NCBI GenBank assembly: GCA_019119515.1
Contig: DWWW01000003.1
Span: forward strand, 1 to 9,005
Reading direction: 5' to 3'
DNA: 9,005 nucleotides
Source: Agathobaculum intestinigallinarum
GTDB taxonomy: Bacteria > Bacillota > Clostridia > Oscillospirales > Butyricicoccaceae
The position numbers and the translations under genes were made by a program. The notes below the pieces were generated by a model. It searched no databases. It had not been told where the DNA came from and worked only from the letters and a program-made list of their open reading frames with translations. This document shows, piece after piece, positions 1 to 6,056 of this stretch. Each line of letters begins with the position of its first letter. Position 1 is the stretch's first letter.

Positions 1-1092
1 ATCCTTGCGGTCGTCAAGGAAGAGCTGCAGGAGATCAAGCAGAAATACGGCGACGAGCGCCACACCGAGATCGCAAACGTCGCAGACGAGATCGACATCG
101 AGGATCTGATCGAGGAGCAGGACTGCGCGTATACGCTGACCCACTTCGGCTACATCAAGCGCCAGCCGACCTCGGTTTACCGCGCGCAGCGGCGCGGCGG
201 CCGCGGCGTTTCCGCGATGAGCACGCGCGAGGAGGACTTTGCCAAGGACATCTTCACCGCCTCGACGCATGACACCATCCTGTTCTTCTCCAACCGCGGC
301 AAGGTTTACAAGCTCAAGGGCTACCAGATCCCGGAGACCGGACGCAGTGCCAAGGGCATGAACATTGTAAACCTCTTAGAGCTGGAAACCGACGAGAAGA
401 TCACCGCCATGTTCCCGATCAAGGAATTTGCGGATGATAAGTTCCTGTTCTTTGTCACAAAGCAGGGCATTGCCAAGCGCGTGGTGCTGTCCGACCTGCA
501 GAACATCCGCCGGGCGGGCCTGCGCGCGCTGAATCTGAACGAGGACGACGCGCTGGTCGATGTGCGCCTGACCGACGGCGAGCAGAACATCCTGATCGCC
601 ACCCACGAGGGCCGCGCGATCTGCTTTGACGAGAACGAAGTCCGCGCGATGGGCCGCACCGCGACCGGCGTGCGCGGCATCCGTCTGTCGGAGGGTGACT
701 ATGTGGTCGGCGCGGCGCGCGCGCGCAAGGGCGCGTATGTGCTGTCCATCACCGAGAACGGCTACGGCAAGCGCACCCCGGTGGAGGAATTCACCATCCA
801 CCACCGCGGCGGCGGCGGCATGATGCTGCATAACCTGACTGCCAAGACCGGCCTTGTGGCGGGCATCGCGGTCGTGGACGGCGACAACGACGTAATGATC
901 ATCACGGACGACGGCGTCATCATCCGCACGGGCTGCGAGGAAATCCGGGAATGCGGCAGAGGCTCGCAGGGCGTTATCGTGATGCGTACGGGCGAGGACG
1001 TCAAGGTCATCTCGATTGCGCGCACGAGCAAGGAGGAAGAGGACGAAGTTTCCTCTGAAGAGGAAGCCGAGACGCCGGAAGCCTCTGAATAA
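1..1092 (+). CDS. gyrA: DNA gyrase subunit A, C-terminal part (5' end outside window)
   Basis: Reading frame 1 is open from the first base to the TAA at 1090-1092, giving 363 residues of the C-terminal part of GyrA. GyrA with GyrB forms the A2B2 type II topoisomerase that introduces negative supercoils; the part seen here wraps DNA. The first roughly 35 residues, with EIKQKYGDERHTEI, match the end of the breakage-reunion domain. The GyrA box QRRGGRG lies at 187-207 (fragment residues 63-69), the motif that separates gyrase from topoisomerase IV ParC. The beta-pinwheel blades follow, with typical phrases such as STHDTILFFSNRGKVYKLKG, ENGYGKRTPVEEF and ITDDGVIIR. The protein ends in an acidic Glu-rich tail, as in B. 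subtilis GyrA. An internal ATG at 217 is in frame but is not the start. A terminator follows immediately, so gyrA ends its transcription unit. Confidence 0.97.
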   Translation: MLAVVKEELQEIKQKYGDERHTEIANVADEIDIEDLIEEQDCAYTLTHFGYIKRQPTSVYRAQRRGGRGVSAMSTREEDFAKDIFTASTHDTILFFSNRGKVYKLKGYQIPETGRSAKGMNIVNLLELETDEKITAMFPIKEFADDKFLFFVTKQGIAKRVVLSDLQNIRRAGLRALNLNEDDALVDVRLTDGEQNILIATHEGRAICFDENEVRAMGRTATGVRGIRLSEGDYVVGAARARKGAYVLSITENGYGKRTPVEEFTIHHRGGGGMMLHNLTAKTGLVAGIAVVDGDNDVMIITDDGVIIRTGCEEIRECGRGSQGVIVMRTGEDVKVISIARTSKEEEDEVSSEEEAETPEASE

Positions 1093-1105
1093 GGTTTTAT
1101 ATTTG

Positions 1106-1136
1106 GGGCAGACCGAAAGGTCTGCCCTTTTGTTTA
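1106..1136 (+). terminator. Rho-independent terminator of gyrA
   Basis: A perfect 9 bp stem, GGGCAGACC at 1106-1114 pairing with GGTCTGCCC at 1119-1127, has a GAAA tetraloop and is followed by TTTTGTTTATTT. It begins 13 bases after the gyrA stop codon, which is the expected placement. Confidence 0.93.
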
Positions 1137-1204
1137 TTTGCAGGATGTGCTGTGCGATGGTTACGCTGACGCAGATTTACCATACTGCTGATTCATAAGT
1201 GCGT

Positions 1205-1286
1205 ATTTGCGGCCTGCGCGGCCGCACTGCGCACAAGAGGAGGGGGAACCATATGGTTCCCCCTGCCTCTTGCGAATCACCACCCC
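1205..1286 (-). repeat. Two-hairpin repeat element, copy 1
   Basis: Read on the minus strand, the order is GGGGTGGTGATTCG, a large hairpin, a 7-base spacer and a small hairpin. The large hairpin (1234-1272) has a 7 bp outer stem CAAGAGG/CCTCTTG, a small internal loop and an 11 bp inner stem GGGGGAACCAT/ATGGTTCCCCC. The small hairpin (1208-1226) is TGCGGCC, loop GCGCA, GGCCGCA. Copy 2 at 1639-1706 has the same order, the same 7-base spacer and the same outer-stem sequence on the opposite strand, while the inner stem differs in sequence and length. No T-tract follows either hairpin, so a terminator role is not obvious. Confidence 0.75.
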
Positions 1287-1379
1287 TTCCTTCAGGGCGC
1301 GCTGCGCGCGCAAGGGTAAGTGATGCTTTCCGTCTGCCGCCCGGCTGCCCCAAAGGGTAAGCAAAACGAATTCCACCCC

Positions 1380-1439
1380 GTAGGGCGCGAGAAGGTGAAT
1401 TGCCGCATGGCGGCAAGAGAAGCTGGCCTGGGCCACGAC
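1380..1439 (-). repeat. Inverted-repeat arm B, copy 1
   Basis: The reverse complement of this 60-base segment matches 1846-1906 at about 55 of 61 aligned positions with one single-base gap. The shared core reads GTCGTGGCCCAGGCCAGC, CTCTTGCCGC, GCGGCAATTCACCTT and then TCGCGCCC. Inside it is a 7 bp hairpin TTGCCGC/GCGGCAA. Its three-base loop is the main place where the two copies differ (CAT here, TGC in the other, read in the same orientation), so the stem is kept and the loop is free. Confidence 0.8.
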
Positions 1440-1571
1440 CTCGGCGCGCCCAATTTGGCACCCGGCCGGAGCGTCGCCTTCATGGAAACAACAGGCGAGG
1501 GCCTCACATCGTCAGCACCCCCGCCCCCGGGGTCAGGCGCAAAACCCTACCGCCGCGACGTTATCGCAAAT

Positions 1572-1603
1572 CAAATTTTTCCACAGAATGTGGATAAAAT
1601 TTG
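1572..1603. promoter_or_regulatory. Palindrome of two face-to-face DnaA-box-like sequences
   Basis: TGTGGATAA at 1589-1597 is an exact consensus DnaA box (TTATCCACA) on the minus strand. TTTTCCACA at 1577-1585 on the plus strand fits the relaxed form TTWTNCACA. They face each other across GAA, and pairing extends outward to CAAATTTT/AAAATTTG with one unpaired base, making a near-perfect hairpin of about 14 bp. It may be a DnaA binding site, given that gyrA is often origin-proximal, or simply another hairpin of the repeat mosaic. There is no box cluster or dnaA gene here, so this is not called an origin. Confidence 0.45.
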
Positions 1604-1638
1604 TTTGCGGTCGCGGGCACCTGTGCACATCCCCCGGC

Positions 1639-1706
1639 GGGGGTGATTGACAAGAGGGGGTCAAGACCCCCTCTTGCCCGCAGTGTGGCCGCGTAGGCCA
1701 CAATTT
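1639..1706 (+). repeat. Two-hairpin repeat element, copy 2
   Basis: On the plus strand, GGGGGTGATTGA precedes a 12 bp perfect stem, CAAGAGGGGGTC (1651-1662) pairing with GACCCCCTCTTG (1665-1676). A 7-base spacer CCCGCAG follows, then a small hairpin TGTGGCC (1684-1690), loop GCGTA, GGCCACA (1696-1702). Compared with copy 1 on the other strand, the third pair of the small hairpin is T:A here and C:G there, a compensatory change. The flanks GGTGATT and GCAGTG are shared by both copies. Confidence 0.75.
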
Positions 1707-1845
1707 CAGCCCGTGAAGCGCGGGCGACACCTGTCCGCCTTTCAGGCACCCTGCCTGCGGCGCACAGCCGCGAATACGCCGTTAGGAACAAGCAGCATGG
1801 TAAATTCGCGCCAGCGGCACAAACAAAGGGCAAAAGGGCCGCCGA

Positions 1846-1906
1846 GTCGTGGCCCAGGCCAGCCTCTCTTGCCGCTGCGCGGCAATTCACCTTATCGCGC
1901 CCCTAC
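1846..1906 (+). repeat. Inverted-repeat arm B, copy 2
   Basis: This is the inverted partner of 1380-1439, with about 55 of 61 positions matching. It contains the 7 bp hairpin TTGCCGC-TGC-GCGGCAA and ends in TCGCGCCCCTAC. The last 31 bases (1876-1906) are repeated directly at 1912-1942. The two arms enclose about 406 bases that carry no recognisable gene. Confidence 0.8.
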
Positions 1907-1911
1907 GAAAT

Positions 1912-1942
1912 TGCGCGGCAATTCACCTTCTCGCGCCCTTAC
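1912..1942 (+). repeat. Partial third copy of arm B (direct repeat)
   Basis: These 31 bases repeat 1876-1906 with two mismatches (29 of 31), five bases downstream of it. Only the distal half of arm B is present: the GTCGTGGCCCAGG half and the left side of the TTGCCGC hairpin are missing. It ends about 45 bases before the yaaO -35 region. Confidence 0.8.
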
Positions 1943-1986
1943 AGTATAAACTACAAATGCCCCCTCCGCCCGGCGGCAGGCTTGGT

Positions 1987-2016
1987 TTGCAACTTCGCCG
2001 CCGGGTGTGGTATACT
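1987..2016 (+). promoter_or_regulatory. Promoter of the yaaO-darA-holB-ricT operon
   Basis: An extended -10 element, TG-G-TATACT, has its hexamer at 2011-2016. A -35 candidate TTGCAA (4 of 6 matches to TTGACA) lies at 1987-1992 with an 18-base spacer. The leader to the first start codon is about 35 bases. The location downstream of the repeat mosaic and 41 bases upstream of the start codon supports it as the operon promoter. Confidence 0.75.
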
Positions 2017-2056
2017 ATTTCATCATATCCCACCGTATGGAAAGGAGGCTGCGCAC

Positions 2057-3496
2057 ATGGTCCGACGCAAGCTGCCGCCCCAGCGCACCCAGCTGACCCA
2101 CCGGCAGATCAACCGGCTGCTGCCGTTTACAAACGCGCCGCTGTTCCACGCGCTCCAGCTGCTCGCTACGGGCGACTCCGCGCGCTTTCATATGCCCGGA
2201 CACAAGGGCGAGCCGCTGTTCAATACCTATGCCGAGATTTTCGCCATCGACTTCACCGAAACCTACGGCACAGGCAACCTATACACCGGGGAGGGCCCGA
2301 TCCGCGACGCGGAGGTCGCCGCGGCGCTTTATTTCGGCGCCTCCGACTGCTTTTTCCTCACCGGCGGGTCGACGCAGGGCATCATGGCCATGCTTGCAAC
2401 CGTGGTCGGCCGGGGCGGCAGCGTGCTGCTCGACCGCGAGTGTCACAAATCCGTGTGCCACGCCTGCGCGCTGCTCGATATCACGCCCTACTTTGTCTCC
2501 GCGCCGCTCATCGAGCCGTTCGCGGTGTCGGGCGAGCTGCCGAAGGACGAGATCGAGCGCCAGCTGATCGACCACCCGGATATCAGGGCCGTGCTCATCA
2601 CCTCGCCGACCTATTACGGCGTGCAGCGTGATATCCCGGCGCTCGCCGACCTGTGCCGCGCGTTTGACAAGCGCCTGCTCGTGGACGCGGCGCACGGCGC
2701 GCATTTCCCGGCGGTCGGCCTGCCCGCGCCGGTCGCGCAGGGCGCGGATCTTGCGGTGCTGTCCATGCACAAGACCCTGCCCTGCCTGGGACAGGGCGCG
2801 GTCGTCCTGTGCGGCGCGGGGGTGGATAAGCGCGCGCTGCGCGAAAATACCGCCCTGTTCGGCACCTCCAGCCCGTCTTACCCGATCATGGCGTCCATCG
2901 ACCTCGCCCGCGCCTATACCGAAGGCCCGGGCCGCGCCGCCTACCGCCGCGCAGCGGAGACCTGCGGCGAGCTGCGCGAGTACATCGCGCGGCGCACGGG
3001 CTTTATTCCCCTGACACACGAGTATTTCCCCGCGCTCGACCCCTGCCGCCTGACCGTGTGCACCGCGGGCACGGACGCCACCGGCCACCAGCTGGCAAAT
3101 ATGCTGTGGAGCGAGGCAGGCGTTGCCTGCGAGATGGCGGACGACCGCAACGCGGTGTTCATCCTGACCGGCGCGGACACCGCAGGCGCGGTGCACCGGC
3201 TGCGCCGCGGCCTGCGCCACATCTCGCGCCGCCGCCGCGAGGCGCTCATGCCCGCGCCCGCTGCGCCCTTCCCGGCTGCCGAGCGCGTCATGCGCGTGCG
3301 CGATGCGTGGTTCTCGCAGACCGGCCGGGTGGAGCCCGCCGCGGCCGAAAATCTGGTCTGCGCGCGGCCGGTCACGCCCTATCCGCCCGGCGTGCCGCTG
3401 CTCTGGCCGGGTGAGAAAATTACCCGGGCGCACATTGAACTTATCCGTGAAAGATGGTACAATGATATCAGCGAAATCACGGTTGTGATTTCGTGA
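2057..3496 (+). CDS. yaaO: YaaO-type Orn/Lys/Arg decarboxylase family protein (PLP-dependent)
   Basis: This 479-residue protein belongs to the fold-type I PLP enzymes of the Orn/Lys/Arg decarboxylase family that includes B. subtilis SpeA and YaaO. These act in the cytoplasm on basic amino acids; the substrate of YaaO-type members is unsettled, so none is assigned. The sequence shows the N-terminal FHMPGHKG (residues 44-51), the cofactor-phosphate loop GGSTQG (103-108), VDAAHGAHF with Asp210 expected to contact the pyridine nitrogen, and SMHKTLP with Lys239 as the expected Schiff-base lysine. A C-terminal domain follows; length is normal for the family. The start at 2057 is chosen because AAAGGAGG (2041-2048) lies 8 bases upstream; the in-frame ATG at 1982 would precede the promoter -10. 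It is first in an operon with darA, holB and ricT, next to the same genes as in B. subtilis, but without tmk after it. Confidence 0.9.
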   Translation: MVRRKLPPQRTQLTHRQINRLLPFTNAPLFHALQLLATGDSARFHMPGHKGEPLFNTYAEIFAIDFTETYGTGNLYTGEGPIRDAEVAAALYFGASDCFFLTGGSTQGIMAMLATVVGRGGSVLLDRECHKSVCHACALLDITPYFVSAPLIEPFAVSGELPKDEIERQLIDHPDIRAVLITSPTYYGVQRDIPALADLCRAFDKRLLVDAAHGAHFPAVGLPAPVAQGADLAVLSMHKTLPCLGQGAVVLCGAGVDKRALRENTALFGTSSPSYPIMASIDLARAYTEGPGRAAYRRAAETCGELREYIARRTGFIPLTHEYFPALDPCRLTVCTAGTDATGHQLANMLWSEAGVACEMADDRNAVFILTGADTAGAVHRLRRGLRHISRRRREALMPAPAAPFPAAERVMRVRDAWFSQTGRVEPAAAENLVCARPVTPYPPGVPLLWPGEKITRAHIELIRERWYNDISEITVVIS

Positions 3497-3520
3497 GCCA
3501 CCAAAAGGGGGAACTATGTT

Positions 3521-3844
3521 ATGAAAATGGTACTTGCGATCATCAATTACGATGATGCACAGGACGTGATCAATAACCTGATGAAATCCGGCTTCCAGAT
3601 CACCAAGCTGGCGACGACCGGCGGCTTTCTCAAGGCCGGCAACGTCACCATCCTGATCGGTCTGGACGAGTCCAAGCTGGACGAATGCTTCGACATCATC
3701 CGCGAGCATTCCTCCTCGCGCAAGCAGATCGTCCCGACCACGGCCGAACTCGGCATGGGCCTGTTCCCGTCCACGCCCGTGCAGGTCGATGTGGGCGGCG
3801 CTACCGTGTTCGTGCTCAACGTCGAGCGCTTTGAAAAGCTTTGA
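3521..3844 (+). CDS. darA: Cyclic di-AMP receptor DarA (YaaQ/PstA family, DUF970)
   Basis: This 107-residue protein matches the PII-like c-di-AMP receptor known as DarA (YaaQ) in B. subtilis and PstA in Staphylococcus aureus. The family forms cytoplasmic homotrimers that bind c-di-AMP between subunits; the downstream target is not established. The family hallmark TKLATTGGFLKAGN is at residues 28-41 and supplies ligand contacts in known structures. The C-terminal strand VDVGGATVFVLNV is also typical, and the length is close to the usual 109. The start at 3521 has a GGGGG Shine-Dalgarno (3507-3511) 9 bases upstream. The gene begins 24 bases after yaaO ends, and its TGA overlaps the TTG start of holB by four bases (TTGA), indicating translational coupling. 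In B. subtilis tmk lies just upstream of yaaQ; here yaaO directly precedes it. Confidence 0.95.
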   Translation: MKMVLAIINYDDAQDVINNLMKSGFQITKLATTGGFLKAGNVTILIGLDESKLDECFDIIREHSSSRKQIVPTTAELGMGLFPSTPVQVDVGGATVFVLNVERFEKL

Positions 3845-4719
3845 TCTCGTTTGACACTCTGCCGGGCAACGCGGCGCTCAAGGCGAGCCTGCAAAACGCG
3901 CTGTCCGGCCGCTTTCCGCAGACCGTCCTGCTCTCGGGAGACGACAGCGCGGGGCTGGAAGCCCTGTCTATCGTGCTCGCCGCGGGCATTCTCTGCGAAA
4001 GCCCGGGAAAACGCCCCTGCGGGACATGCCTTGCCTGCCGCAAGGTCGAGCAGGGCGTGCACCCCGACCTGACCGTGATCGACGAGGGCGAAAACGAGCT
4101 TAAAGTCGACCTTGCGCGCCGCATCAAGGCGGAAAACGCCATCATCCCGAACGACGGCGCGCGCCGCGTGACCATCATCCGCCACGCGCAGAACCTAAAC
4201 CCGATGGCGCAGAACGCGCTGCTCAAGGAGCTGGAGGAACCGCCGGCCTATGCGTTTTTCATCCTGACCGCCGAGCAGCCGGACGCGCTGCTGCAGACCG
4301 TGCGCTCGCGCTGCACCAAATTCGCGCTCGAGCCGCCGCACGAGGCCGTGTCCGACGAGGAGGCCGCAGCCCTGCTCGCGCCCTATCTCGCGGCGGTCGC
4401 CGCGCAGCGGGAGGACCGCATGATGCTCGCCGCGCTCGCGCTCGAGAAGGTCCCGCGCCACATGCTGCTGGGCATGCTGCGCATTTTGCAGGCCGCGCTG
4501 CGCGATGCGGTGTTTTCTGCCAACGGGCTGCCGCAGGCGCCCCTGCAGCCCGCGCTGCGCGAGCAGACGCTGGCGCTCTCCCGGACGGTTCCCGCCGGGC
4601 GGCTGCTGGCATGCTATGATTTTACAGAGGAGCTGATCGACCGCGTCTCGCGCAATGCGGCGGGCGCGGCTGTCACCTGCGCCCTGACGGGCGATATCTA
4701 CCGCATCTGTTTTCTTTAA
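3841..4719 (+). CDS. holB: DNA polymerase III delta' subunit
   Basis: This 292-residue protein is the delta' subunit of the clamp loader, the AAA+-like stator that works with DnaX (tau/gamma) and delta (HolA) to load the sliding clamp DnaN onto primed DNA. The order is a degenerate nucleotide-binding region near residues 30-45 lacking a Walker A lysine, a zinc-binding set Cys52-x7-Cys60-x2-Cys63-x2-Cys66, the stretch QNALLKELEEPP, and the SRC motif (156-158) that supplies the trans-acting arginine finger to the neighbouring ATPase in the clamp loader. The C-terminal part is more divergent and Ala-rich, and the protein is slightly shorter than many delta' proteins. The TTG start at 3841 overlaps the darA stop codon; no strong Shine-Dalgarno is visible, so coupling with darA is likely. 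In B. subtilis yaaR separates yaaQ and holB; here it is absent. Confidence 0.93.
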   Translation: MISFDTLPGNAALKASLQNALSGRFPQTVLLSGDDSAGLEALSIVLAAGILCESPGKRPCGTCLACRKVEQGVHPDLTVIDEGENELKVDLARRIKAENAIIPNDGARRVTIIRHAQNLNPMAQNALLKELEEPPAYAFFILTAEQPDALLQTVRSRCTKFALEPPHEAVSDEEAAALLAPYLAAVAAQREDRMMLAALALEKVPRHMLLGMLRILQAALRDAVFSANGLPQAPLQPALREQTLALSRTVPAGRLLACYDFTEELIDRVSRNAAGAAVTCALTGDIYRICFL

Positions 4720-4736
4720 TATAGGAGGAGCCATAT

Positions 4737-5819
4737 TTGACGACCATTATCGGAGTCCGTTTCAAAACGGGCGGGAAAATGTATTATTTTGACCCGCAGG
4801 ACGTACAGGTGCCTGTGGGCACGGGCGTGATCGTGGAGACCGCGCGCGGGCTGGAATACGGCAGCTGCGTGCAGGGCAACACCGAGGTGCCCGAGCAGTC
4901 GGTCGTGCAGCCGCTCCGGCGCATGGTGCGCATTGCGACCGATGCGGACCGGAAAACGCTCGAGCGCAACAAAAAGCGCGCGGACGAGGCGTTCATCGTG
5001 TGCAAGCGCAAGATCGAGGAGCGCGGGCTGGAAATGAACCTCGTGACCGCGGAATGCACCTTTGACATGAACAAAATGCTGTTTTACTTCACCGCGGACG
5101 GCCGCGTGGACTTCCGCGAGCTGGTCAAGGACCTCGCGGGCATCTTCCGCACGCGCATCGAACTGCGCCAGATCGGCGTGCGCGACGAAGCCAAGATGAT
5201 CGGCGGGCTGGGCACCTGCGGGCGCGAGCTGTGCTGCTGCTCGTATCTGGACGATTTCCATCCGGTGTCCATCAACATGGCAAAGGACCAGAACCTGTCG
5301 CTCAACCCGGCGAAGATCTCGGGCGTGTGCGGCAGGCTGATGTGCTGCCTGAAGTATGAGCACGAGGCCTACGCCGAGCTGCAAAAGGTCACGCCCAAGC
5401 AGGGCAGCGTGGTCGACACGCCCGAGGGCCGCGGCAAGGTGATCTCCACCCAGATGCTGCGCGGCACCTGCAAGGTGCAGCTGGACGACAGCCCGGAGCA
5501 CACGCTGACCGAGTTCCAGTGCGCGGACTGCTGCACGGTCAAGGGCGTGTGCCGCAACCGCCACAATCAGGCCGCGATGGCCGAGGAGCGCCGCAAGCGC
5601 GAGGAGCAGGCGGCTGCCGAGCGCGCGGCCAAAGAGCAGGCCGAGCAGCCCGGCGGCGAGCAGGCCGCAGAGCAGGCTGCGGAGGCCGAAAAGAGTGCGG
5701 AAGGCACGGCTGCGCCGCGCCGCCGCCGCCGCAGGGGCGGACGCCGCCGCCGCAAGCCCTCGGGTGAGGGCGCGGGCGCCGCATCCGGCCAGCCCACCCG
5801 GCAGGCGGAACAATCATAA
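4737..5819 (+). CDS. ricT: RicT (YaaT), PSP1-domain regulator of RNase Y
   Basis: This 360-residue protein contains a full PSP1 domain matching B. subtilis RicT (YaaT). There RicT, RicA (YmcA) and RicF (YlbF) form an Fe-S cluster complex that directs RNase Y processing of mRNAs and affects biofilm formation, competence and sporulation. Clear matches include IGVRFKTGGKMYYFDP, FYFTADGRVDFRELVKDLA, TRIELRQIGVRDEAKM and AKDQNLSLNPAKISG. Conserved cysteines are C161GRELCCC (161, 166-168) and C198GRLMCC (198, 203, 204). Beyond the usual core there is another cysteine group (C262, C265, C266, C272), an Ala/Glu-rich probable helix (about 278-320) and a basic patch RRRRRRGGRRRRK (328-340). The TTG at 4737 is the start, with AGGAGGAG at 4723-4730; no ATG is suitably placed. 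holB ends 17 bases upstream. The terminator just after the stop makes this the last operon gene. Confidence 0.95.
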   Translation: MTTIIGVRFKTGGKMYYFDPQDVQVPVGTGVIVETARGLEYGSCVQGNTEVPEQSVVQPLRRMVRIATDADRKTLERNKKRADEAFIVCKRKIEERGLEMNLVTAECTFDMNKMLFYFTADGRVDFRELVKDLAGIFRTRIELRQIGVRDEAKMIGGLGTCGRELCCCSYLDDFHPVSINMAKDQNLSLNPAKISGVCGRLMCCLKYEHEAYAELQKVTPKQGSVVDTPEGRGKVISTQMLRGTCKVQLDDSPEHTLTEFQCADCCTVKGVCRNRHNQAAMAEERRKREEQAAAERAAKEQAEQPGGEQAAEQAAEAEKSAEGTAAPRRRRRRGGRRRRKPSGEGAGAASGQPTRQAEQS

Positions 5820-5861
5820 AAAAAGTTATCCCCATTTCCACGTGGAAATGGGGATATTTTT
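5817..5861 (+). terminator. Terminator of the yaaO-ricT operon (probably bidirectional)
   Basis: A perfect 15 bp palindromic stem, 5827-5841 pairing with 5842-5856 (left arm TATCCCCATTTCCAC), is followed by TTTTT at 5857-5861. It is preceded by a run of A (5817-5824) that would act as the T-tract on the minus strand. It begins about eight bases after the ricT stop codon. The innermost bases of the stem must open to form the loop. Confidence 0.93.
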
Positions 5862-6027
5862 GTGCGCGCGGGAGGGATTTCCCGTTTTCCGGGCACGGAG
5901 CGCCCGGGGACATTTGGCAGCGGAAAAAAATCATGTCAGACATGGATGCCCGTGGAAAAGGAGAATGCAACAAAGATGTAACATTATAACCGCTTGTGTC
6001 ACGATTGTTACACTTTCTTCCTTTCTA
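5862..6027. other. Intergenic region upstream of the SLH gene promoter
   Basis: No gene is seen here. There is a 6 bp GC hairpin, CCGGGC (5889-5894) with GCCCGG (5902-5907), lacking a T-tract. Further on is an imperfect inverted repeat at 5996-6013, GTGTCACGA-TTGTTACAC, with seven of nine positions paired, 15 bases upstream of the -35 element. A matching TGTAAC half-site lies at 5977-5982. These could form an operator for an unidentified regulator, but the support is only positional. Confidence 0.35.
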
Positions 6028-6056
6028 TTGTGGGAAATGGAAGGAAACGCTATAAT
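6028..6056 (+). promoter_or_regulatory. Promoter of the SLH-domain gene
   Basis: A perfect -10 TATAAT at 6051-6056 has a weak -35 TTGTGG at 6028-6033 (TTG conserved) with a 17-base spacer. The surrounding sequence is clearly AT-richer than the neighbouring genes. The leader to the start codon at 6089 is about 26 bases and contains the AAGGATGG Shine-Dalgarno at 6074-6081. Confidence 0.75.

Larger units (their letters stand above)
1137..2010. other. Non-coding repeat mosaic between gyrA and yaaO
   Basis: About 870 bases hold no gene I can support. Open frames exist on both strands (for example 1320-1646 and 1647-1949 on plus, 1561-1890 on minus), but their translations are low-complexity, rich in Arg, Pro and Ala, lack ribosome binding sites and run straight through palindromes. 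The region instead contains dense paired structure: two copies of a two-hairpin element in opposite orientations, an inverted pair of about 60 bp arms with a partial third copy, a GC-only hairpin near 1297-1311, and an AT-rich palindrome containing two DnaA-box-like sequences. These are listed separately. The region may be built from dispersed intergenic repeats of the host genome; this is inference, because only one locus is visible. Confidence 0.7.

Noticed and set aside
1561..1630. Replication origin
   Set aside because: Only one exact and one relaxed DnaA box were found, with no box cluster, no clear AT-rich unwinding region and no dnaA or dnaN beside it.
1876..1942. CRISPR-like array: 31-base repeat at a 36-base period
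   Set aside because: There are only two direct copies with a 5-base gap; the unit is also part of a longer inverted repeat, and no cas gene is present.
1320..1949. Open frames in the gyrA-yaaO spacer (1320-1646 and 1647-1949 plus; 1561-1890 minus)
   Set aside because: They run through palindromes and repeat arms, lack ribosome binding sites, and give Arg/Pro/Ala-rich sequence without any recognisable domain; they are by-products of GC-rich repeats.
1982..2056. Upstream in-frame ATG for the yaaO gene at 1982
   Set aside because: It lies upstream of the extended -10 promoter at 2011-2016 and has no ribosome binding site, whereas the ATG at 2057 has AAAGGAGG at proper spacing.
2279..3709. Long minus-strand open frame (476 codons) opposite yaaO and darA
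   Set aside because: It is the antisense shadow of two clear genes in GC-rich sequence; its translation is Arg/Ala/Gly-rich and resembles no family.
4716..5813. Long minus-strand open frame (365 codons) opposite ricT
   Set aside because: It mirrors the ricT codons and its composition is Ala/Leu/Arg-biased with no domain; ricT is unambiguous on the plus strand.
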